Origin: an uncultured Ruminococcus sp.
Lineage (GTDB): Bacteria > Bacillota > Clostridia > Oscillospirales > Acutalibacteraceae
NCBI GenBank assembly: GCA_902776375.1
Contig: CACYPV010000021.1
Span: 6,294-42,753 of the forward strand
DNA: 36,460 nt
Reading direction: 5' to 3'
Below are positions 32,872 to 36,460 of this stretch, one piece after another. Below the pieces are notes generated by a model, which searched no databases, was not told where the DNA came from, and worked only from the letters and a program-made list of their open reading frames with translations. How positions within the stretch are numbered: the stretch's first letter is position 1; each line of letters begins with the position of its first letter. The translations under genes were made by a program, and so were the position numbers.

Positions 32872-33789
32872 TTACGGTAGGATATGTCCCGAGGACAGGT
32901 ACAGGCGGTACCACTCCTCGCGGGTCAGTTCGATCTCAGCCGCGCGGGCTATCTCGAGCATGCGGTAGTAGTTCATCGTTCCGACGATGGTCTGCATCTT
33001 TGCGGGGTGGCGCAGTATCCACGCCGCCGCTATGGTAGACTTGGTTACGTTGTATTTTGCGCTGATCTCGCCGAGCGCCCAGTTGAGGTCGGGGTAACCG
33101 TCGTTATTGTCGACGAACGCGCCCTTGCCGCTCTGGAACGGCGACCACGCCTGGATGGTGATGTTGTTCATGCGGCTGTAGTTTACGACGTCGCCGTTGC
33201 GGTCGACCGCGCCGTCGGTGTGCATATTCGCTTCAAGCCCGCAGGAGATGATATTTGAAAACGGGATGCTGAACTGTATCTGATTGGTGTTGATGTCCTG
33301 CTTTACGCAGGTTTTGAGCAGATCGATCTGCGACGGCTTGTGGTTGGACACGCCGAAATAGCGCACCTTGCCCTTTCTTTCAAGCTCGTCGAACGCCTTC
33401 GCGACCTCCTCGGGCTCAACAAGAGCGTCCGGGCGGTGCAACAGCAGGATGTCGAGATACTCCGTGCCGAGCCGCTTGAGCGAACCGTCGACGCAGCGGA
33501 TGATGTTCTCGTAGGAAAGGTCGTACATCCAACCCGGCACGATACCGCACTTCGACTGGATTATGACCTGATCGCGCGGGATACCTATTTCCTTAAGTCC
33601 CTCGCCGAAAAGCCTTTCACACTCGCCGTCGCGGTAGATGTCGGCGTGGTCAAAGAAATTCACGCCCAGCGAAATGCAGTGCCATATGTATTTTGGAATG
33701 TCCCATTCCTCAAGCTCGGTAAGCCTCATGCATCCCAAGCCGATAACGGGCACCTCCAAGTCGGATTTACCCAATTTGATAGTTTTCAC
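32872..33789 (-). CDS. Aldo/keto reductase, YdhF-like
   Basis: This 305-residue NADPH-dependent oxidoreductase has a TIM-barrel fold. The catalytic tetrad can be read as D47 and Y52 (FFDHADIY), K80 (QSKCG) and H118 (LLLHRPD). The N-terminal KLGKSDLEVPVIGLGCMR and the C-terminal PAKMQTIVGTM are typical of the YdhF-like group. The substrate is unknown; family members reduce various aldehydes and ketones. The start is GTG at 33789, seven bases after GGAGG. It follows a small membrane protein gene by 17 bases on the same strand. Confidence 0.93.
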   Translation of the reverse strand: MKTIKLGKSDLEVPVIGLGCMRLTELEEWDIPKYIWHCISLGVNFFDHADIYRDGECERLFGEGLKEIGIPRDQVIIQSKCGIVPGWMYDLSYENIIRCVDGSLKRLGTEYLDILLLHRPDALVEPEEVAKAFDELERKGKVRYFGVSNHKPSQIDLLKTCVKQDINTNQIQFSIPFSNIISCGLEANMHTDGAVDRNGDVVNYSRMNNITIQAWSPFQSGKGAFVDNNDGYPDLNWALGEISAKYNVTKSTIAAAWILRHPAKMQTIVGTMNYYRMLEIARAAEIELTREEWYRLYLSSGHILP

Positions 33790-33806
33790 AAAAACTCCTC
33801 CAAATA

Positions 33807-34202
33807 CTAATCATGCCTTTTAACGCCTATGATCGCGCCGGCTGTAAAAAAGGCGATCGATAATACCAGTCCGATTATCGGCAAAACGATCCACATCATA
33901 GCTCCGTCATCATACGAAGCAGCATTAGCAGCTTGGGCAAACACGCCCTCAAGCCGAAAATACCCCAGCGCCGCGAACGGGAAAAAGAACAACAGCCCCG
34001 CAACAAGCGCCTGTCTCGGCGCCCGGGTCATATATCCCGCGAACGGCGAGAAAGCGATAAGCAGAACAAAGGCGGCGTAAACTAAAACAATACTGAGCAT
34101 TTGTCTTCTTGACTTCGGGTCTTCATTTGTCATCAAAAGTGAAGCCAACATAATCAAAGAAGGCAATACCAATAAAGTGACAAGTCTTTTTCTGATTCTC
34201 AT
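33807..34202 (-). CDS. Small four-helix membrane protein
   Basis: The start was placed at ATG 34202 with AGGGGG seven bases upstream, giving 131 residues; an extension to 34289 would run through the tRNA promoter. There are four hydrophobic segments (about 9-25, 36-54, 62-82 and 100-125) and a basic N-terminus (MRIRKR). The family is not recognised. It shares a transcript with the aldo/keto reductase. Confidence 0.7.
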   Translation of the reverse strand: MRIRKRLVTLLVLPSLIMLASLLMTNEDPKSRRQMLSIVLVYAAFVLLIAFSPFAGYMTRAPRQALVAGLLFFFPFAALGYFRLEGVFAQAANAASYDDGAMMWIVLPIIGLVLSIAFFTAGAIIGVKRHD

Positions 34203-34282
34203 AATCGAACCCCCTATTTTTTTATTATATCGGATATTATGGTGTAATTCAATAGTTTTTTTAAAAAACTGACATTTTTTGC

Positions 34283-34311
34283 TTGACATATCGCAGCTTT
34301 TGCATTATTAT
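34283..34311 (+). promoter_or_regulatory. Promoter of tRNA-Ala
   Basis: TTGACA (34283-34288) and TATTAT (34306-34311) are spaced by 17 bases; the tRNA begins 13 bases after the -10 box. Confidence 0.8.
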
Positions 34312-34323
34312 ATATAGGAAGTC

Positions 34324-34399
34324 GGGGGTATAGCTCAGCTGGGAGAGTGCTTGACTGGCAGTCAAGAGGTCACGGGTTCGAGCCCCGTTATCTCCACCA
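34324..34399 (+). tRNA. tRNA-Ala (anticodon GGC)
   Basis: The 76-base gene folds as a cloverleaf. The acceptor pairs GGGGGTA with TATCTCC, the D-arm is GCTC/GAGT, the anticodon arm CTTGA/TCAAG has loop CTGGCAG (anticodon GGC, reading GCC/GCU), and the T-arm is ACGGG/CCCGT with TTCGAGC. CCA is encoded. The third acceptor pair is G-U, the hallmark of alanine identity. Confidence 0.97.
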
Positions 34400-34400
34400 T

Positions 34401-34439
34401 AGAATGAGAGAGGGTACATTTTGTACCCTCTCTCATTCT
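34401..34439 (+). terminator. tRNA-Ala terminator with 18-base stem
   Basis: AGAATGAGAGAGGGTACA and its exact reverse complement enclose a TTT loop. It starts two bases after the tRNA CCA. An almost identical hairpin occurs at 36325-36362. Confidence 0.8.
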
Positions 34440-34457
34440 ATTATGTAAACAAGAAAA

Positions 34458-34640
34458 GAGATAACGGGGCTCGAAGGCGAGCGTTAAGCAAACAGTCCGG
34501 GTAGGCATTTTCGAAACCACCCACACACGTTATCTCCACCATATATCAAGAAACTAAATAACGGCGCTCGAACGCGAGCGATCAGTAAACAATCCGACAG
34601 ACTGTTTTCCGCGAGAGCATTGCAGAAACGAATAGCTTCC
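34458..34640. repeat. tRNA-derived repeats after tRNA-Ala
   Basis: GAGATAACGGGGCTCGAA (34458-34475) is the exact reverse complement of the tRNA T-arm/acceptor stretch 34377-34394. CGTTATCTCCACCATA (34528-34543) is a direct copy of the tRNA 3' end (34386-34401). Together they bound an 86-base unit with inverted ends. A diverged second unit starts at about 34558 (ATAACGGCGCTCGAACGCGAGCG, split by a mismatch). No gene is credible between 34440 and 34686. Confidence 0.8.
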
Positions 34641-34686
34641 CACGCACCGCAGCAAGCGAGCAGAAACATTGCATATCAACAAACAC

Positions 34687-34715
34687 TTGAATAACACATA
34701 TCAATATGATAGAAT
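34687..34715 (+). promoter_or_regulatory. Promoter of the VapB-like gene
   Basis: TTGAAT (34687-34692) and TAGAAT (34710-34715) are spaced by 17 bases, with an extended TGA before the -10. Confidence 0.65.
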
Positions 34716-34746
34716 AGATTTGAAAGAAAATGAAAGGATGGTAATT

Positions 34747-34968
34747 ATGAGCACAAAAGAACTTGCTTACAGTATTTTCAGTCGGCTAAACGAAGAACAG
34801 CTGAAAGAGTTTATAGCTATGTTCAAAGGAATGTGCCCCGTTGAAGAAAACAGCGAGAAGAATAAAAATGAAACGTTTGAAAAATTACAAGGTCTAAGAC
34901 GTACCATCCCGGATTTAGACGAAAAAAAGGAGTTAGATGAATACTTGTCTGAGAGGTATGGTATATGA
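34747..34968 (+). CDS. VapB-like antitoxin (small helical protein)
   Basis: The start was set at ATG 34747 behind AAAGGATG, giving 73 residues; the upstream in-frame ATG at 34669 lacks a site. The protein begins MSTKELAYSIFSRLNEEQL and ends DEYLSERYGI, the pattern of small proteins found in front of PIN-domain toxins in gut Firmicutes. No clear DNA-binding domain is seen. Its stop overlaps the ATG of a broken PIN gene (ATGA, 34965-34968), the usual junction of an antitoxin-toxin pair. Confidence 0.75.
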   Translation: MSTKELAYSIFSRLNEEQLKEFIAMFKGMCPVEENSEKNKNETFEKLQGLRRTIPDLDEKKELDEYLSERYGI

Positions 34969-35142
34969 GAGTCATGATTAACACCGATGTTTTGCTTGAC
35001 CATATTGCCAACAGAGCACCTTATGCCGACACTGCCTTTACACATCATTATGTTGTGTAAAGGCAATTAAATCGAAGGTTGCATAGCAGCGCACTCGCAT
35101 TTAGAGCAATTGCACCCGATGAATTCTTGAAAATACTATGAT
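34965..35142 (+). pseudogene. Broken VapC-like PIN-domain toxin
   Basis: The frame starts MRVMINTDVLLDHIANRAPY, the typical first strand and catalytic aspartate (D8) of PIN toxins, and stops after 31 residues at 35058-35060. A normal VapC has about 130-140. A C-terminal-like remnant, APDEFLKIL followed by TGA (35113-35142), lies in another frame. The middle of the domain, with the other acidic residues, is missing. The deletion junction carries a perfect 12-base inverted repeat (35033-35065). The toxin should be inactive. Confidence 0.7.
35033..35065. repeat. 12-base perfect inverted repeat at the vapC deletion junction
   Basis: TGCCTTTACACA (35033-35044) faces TGTGTAAAGGCA (35054-35065). 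It interrupts the PIN-domain frame and supplies its stop codon. Confidence 0.75.
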
Positions 35143-35148
35143 CATTAA

Positions 35149-35182
35149 AACGCCGAGGCTCATCAACAAGCCGCGGCGTTTA
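35149..35182 (+). terminator. Terminator-like hairpin after the vapBC remnant
   Basis: AAACGCCG (35149-35156) pairs with CGGCGTTT (35175-35182), extended inward by GGCT/AGCC. It lies between convergent genes, and the T-run is weak on the plus strand. Nothing else is identified in 35183-35271. Confidence 0.55.
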
Positions 35183-35271
35183 CCATTTGTTCCTTTTTTA
35201 TATGCTACCAGTGATCAGTCGTTTTGGGGTCATTATCGGCTGAAATGGGCTTATATACAATCTGAGCCGCC

Positions 35272-35868
35272 CTAAAATGAAGGGCAATCTGTTAATTTTT
35301 TTTCGTATCCCCCGGAAATAAGCAGTTCTAACATTTGGGTGTTCCATATTTCGTTAGGAAATATAGAAGTCACCCCGTTAATGCTTTCTACGATTTTTAA
35401 TTCATCAGTTCCGGGCGTTTCTGACGTATTATCAAAAATATATAATTCATCACATAACTTAATTAGCTTCGGAATAAGAGATAGCGCGCGATTATACCGA
35501 CTTACAATTTTATCATTCGGGACGCTGTGACCGCCCTTTTCAACACGCTTCCTGACGCGTTGAATATTGATCAAAGGGCTTGAAGTCAGAATGTAAACGC
35601 AAGATATATGGTATCCGGCTGTTTTGGCTTTTGCTAAGAAATCTATTTTGTTCTGAGTAGACATTACTGTTTCAAAAGTAAAATCCATCATATTTTCCAA
35701 TAGATACTCGCGTGTTCTATCAGCTATTTGAGCCGCTTCAAGGTCTGTGCACCCCAAATCCGCCTTTATATCATCTGCGTTTACATATTGTCCGAAGCAT
35801 TGGATATGTGAGGTGATAGTTGTTTTTCCGGAGCCGTTCGGCCCTGCAAATACAAGAAGTTTCGGCAT
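35272..35868 (-). CDS. Zeta-toxin-like P-loop kinase
   Basis: The 198-residue protein starts MPKLLVFAGPNGSGKTT. Walker A is GPNGSGKT (9-16). An NADDIKADL segment (about 30-38) and TFETVMST (about 63-70) match the substrate-binding aspartate and glutamate regions of zeta toxins and related kinases. Arginines in RVRKRVEKGGHSVP (about 104-117) could serve as the lid. Zeta toxins phosphorylate UDP-N-acetylglucosamine and block wall synthesis; here the substrate is inferred only from similarity. It lies 3 bases after a RelB/DinJ-type antitoxin gene. Confidence 0.83.
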   Translation of the reverse strand: MPKLLVFAGPNGSGKTTITSHIQCFGQYVNADDIKADLGCTDLEAAQIADRTREYLLENMMDFTFETVMSTQNKIDFLAKAKTAGYHISCVYILTSSPLINIQRVRKRVEKGGHSVPNDKIVSRYNRALSLIPKLIKLCDELYIFDNTSETPGTDELKIVESINGVTSIFPNEIWNTQMLELLISGGYEKKLTDCPSF

Positions 35869-35871
35869 ATA

Positions 35872-36168
35872 TTACCTCGTTTCCGACGGATGATAAACGC
35901 CTTCTGAATCAATATAAGCGGAACGAGGACGTTGGGATTCGGAATCCCTCTCAGTTATTGCAGCGGCAACAGACTTTTCTAAATCGTTACTGTCGAATAC
36001 AGGAAAAGAAACGTCGGGAGCATTTACGCTGAACGGGAACCCTTTTTCAACGATAAACCGATTCAGTAATACATTGAGAACGCTGCTAAGCGGCAGACCG
36101 ATTGATTCAGCTATTAATTCAGCCTGCTTTTTTTTCTTATCATTGAAACGGAATGTGATCACAGACAT
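35872..36168 (-). CDS. RelB/DinJ-type antitoxin
   Basis: The 98-residue protein has an N-terminal ribbon-helix-helix pattern (VITFRFNDKKKKQAELIAESIGLPLSSVL, about residues 3-32, split by its turn), typical of RelB/DinJ antitoxins, and a C-terminal charged tail that likely wraps the toxin. A consensus promoter and an inverted-repeat operator lie directly upstream, consistent with self-repression. Its partner is the zeta-like kinase rather than a RelE/YafQ nuclease, which is unusual. AAGGAG site, ATG start. Confidence 0.85.
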   Translation of the reverse strand: MSVITFRFNDKKKKQAELIAESIGLPLSSVLNVLLNRFIVEKGFPFSVNAPDVSFPVFDSNDLEKSVAAAITERDSESQRPRSAYIDSEGVYHPSETR

Positions 36169-36184
36169 AAAAACATCTCCTTTT

Positions 36185-36253
36185 GTATTACATTTGTCTT
36201 TTGTAACATGCTATTGTAATACATATTATATATTATTATGTGAGTTTTGTCAA
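36185..36253 (-). promoter_or_regulatory. Promoter and operator of the DinJ/zeta-like pair
   Basis: On the minus strand TTGACA (36253-36248), 17 bases, TATAAT (36230-36225), a full consensus. Downstream is an inverted repeat, GTATTACA (36222-36215) and TGTAATAC (36192-36185), 38 bases overall, with an extra GTTACA inside. It suits binding by the ribbon-helix-helix antitoxin. Confidence 0.8.
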
Positions 36254-36315
36254 TAAGAATGACTGATATTTCATAATGATCGTGGAGGTAATCGGAATAA
36301 TAGTTGAATAGGAAT

Positions 36316-36362
36316 TCTCCACCAAGAATGAGAGAGGGTACATTTTGTACCCTCTCTCATTC
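36316..36362. repeat. Second copy of tRNA-Ala 3' end plus terminator
   Basis: TCTCCACCA followed by the 18-base-stem hairpin repeats 34391-34438 with only a one-base gap. Both copies are in the same direction, 1925 bases apart. They enclose the VapBC remnant and the DinJ/zeta-like pair, like attachment-site repeats. Confidence 0.75.
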
Positions 36363-36372
36363 CAGTCTGTCG

Positions 36373-36400
36373 AAAAAGTTCAGCGAAAGCTGGGCTTTTT
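36373..36400 (+). terminator. GNRA-loop terminator
   Basis: AAAAAGTTCAGC and GCTGGGCTTTTT pair (two T-G wobbles) around a GAAA loop. It has no obvious plus-strand gene in front of it within the window. Confidence 0.6.
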
Positions 36401-36435
36401 GCTTTAGATATGGTATAATAGACTTGGTGATAGAA

Positions 36436-36460
36436 ATGTTGGAAAAGAATATACAAAACA
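36436..36460 (+). CDS. Possible start of a gene cut by the window end
   Basis: An ATG at 36436 opens a frame MLEKNIQN that runs off the window. A TATAAT box lies at 36414-36419 and GGTGAT at 36426-36431. Too little remains to name it. Confidence 0.3.

Noticed and set aside
34484-34669. Minus-strand 61-codon frame after tRNA-Ala
   Set aside because: It overlaps the tRNA-derived repeats, has no ribosome site and no family resemblance.
36271-36456. Minus-strand 61-codon frame at the right end
   Set aside because: It runs through the terminator hairpins and the second tRNA 3'-end copy and has no ribosome site.
34324-36460. Prophage
   Set aside because: No integrase, capsid, portal, tail or lysis gene is present; only attachment-like repeats and toxin-antitoxin genes were seen.

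Overview
The window looks like chromosome from a low-to-mid GC Gram-positive anaerobe of the class Clostridia, most likely a gut Oscillospiraceae/Ruminococcaceae-type bacterium. This is inferred from gene content and signals: strong AGGAGG ribosome binding sites, many consensus sigma-A promoters, a T-box leader, RqcH, a GntR/YtrA-type regulator, an EpsC-type serine acetyltransferase, a holin-like type I toxin and many zinc-ribbon membrane proteins. No species is claimed.

Layout. 1-641: mosaic of intergenic repeats. 642-4682 (+): five-gene operon of a small membrane protein, YtrA-type GntR repressor, ABC ATPase, large ABC permease and small membrane protein, with a palindromic operator on its promoter. 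4683-5286: second repeat mosaic. 5326-10995 (-): divergent shikimate kinase, pyruvate kinase, zinc-ribbon membrane protein, DUF218 membrane protein and cysE. 11155-14319 (+): WalJ/YycJ-like metallo-hydrolase, rlmH and rqcH. 14449-16906 (+): ArsR-type zinc/cadmium sensor and P1B-type ATPase, a metal-efflux pair. 16929-17246: unlisted type I toxin-antitoxin locus with a 27-residue toxin. 17325-20918 (-): DUF896 protein and ilvB-ilvN-ilvC for branched-chain amino acids. 21058-24552 (-): five related membrane proteins, four with N-terminal zinc ribbons. 24820-26614 (-): TrpB2-type tryptophan synthase beta chain behind a T-box leader. 26731-32704 (-): complete fructose PTS operon fruR-fruK-fruA-ptsH-ptsI. 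32872-34202 (-): aldo/keto reductase and small membrane protein. 34324-36400: tRNA-Ala(GGC) followed by tRNA-derived repeats, a decayed VapBC-like pair, and an intact RelB/DinJ-type antitoxin with a zeta-like P-loop toxin, enclosed by direct repeats of the tRNA 3' end plus its terminator.

How the genes work together. Most of the window is core metabolism. Fructose enters as fructose-1-phosphate through FruA using EI and HPr from the same operon, FruK makes fructose-1,6-bisphosphate, and pyruvate kinase works at the end of glycolysis. Pyruvate feeds IlvB/N/C. CysE and TrpB2 both use or make serine-linked amino acids. RqcH and RlmH act on ribosomes. The accessory content consists of toxin-antitoxin loci and repeats.

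The least explained material is (i) a family of intergenic tracts always built on a 7-base period but with a different heptamer at each locus, often as two facing arms; (ii) the zinc-ribbon/membrane paralogue cluster; (iii) paired hairpins whose stem sequences differ while their architecture and GTAGGG/CCCTAC ends stay constant; and (iv) the tRNA-Ala-anchored island. All names come from reading motifs; no database search was possible.
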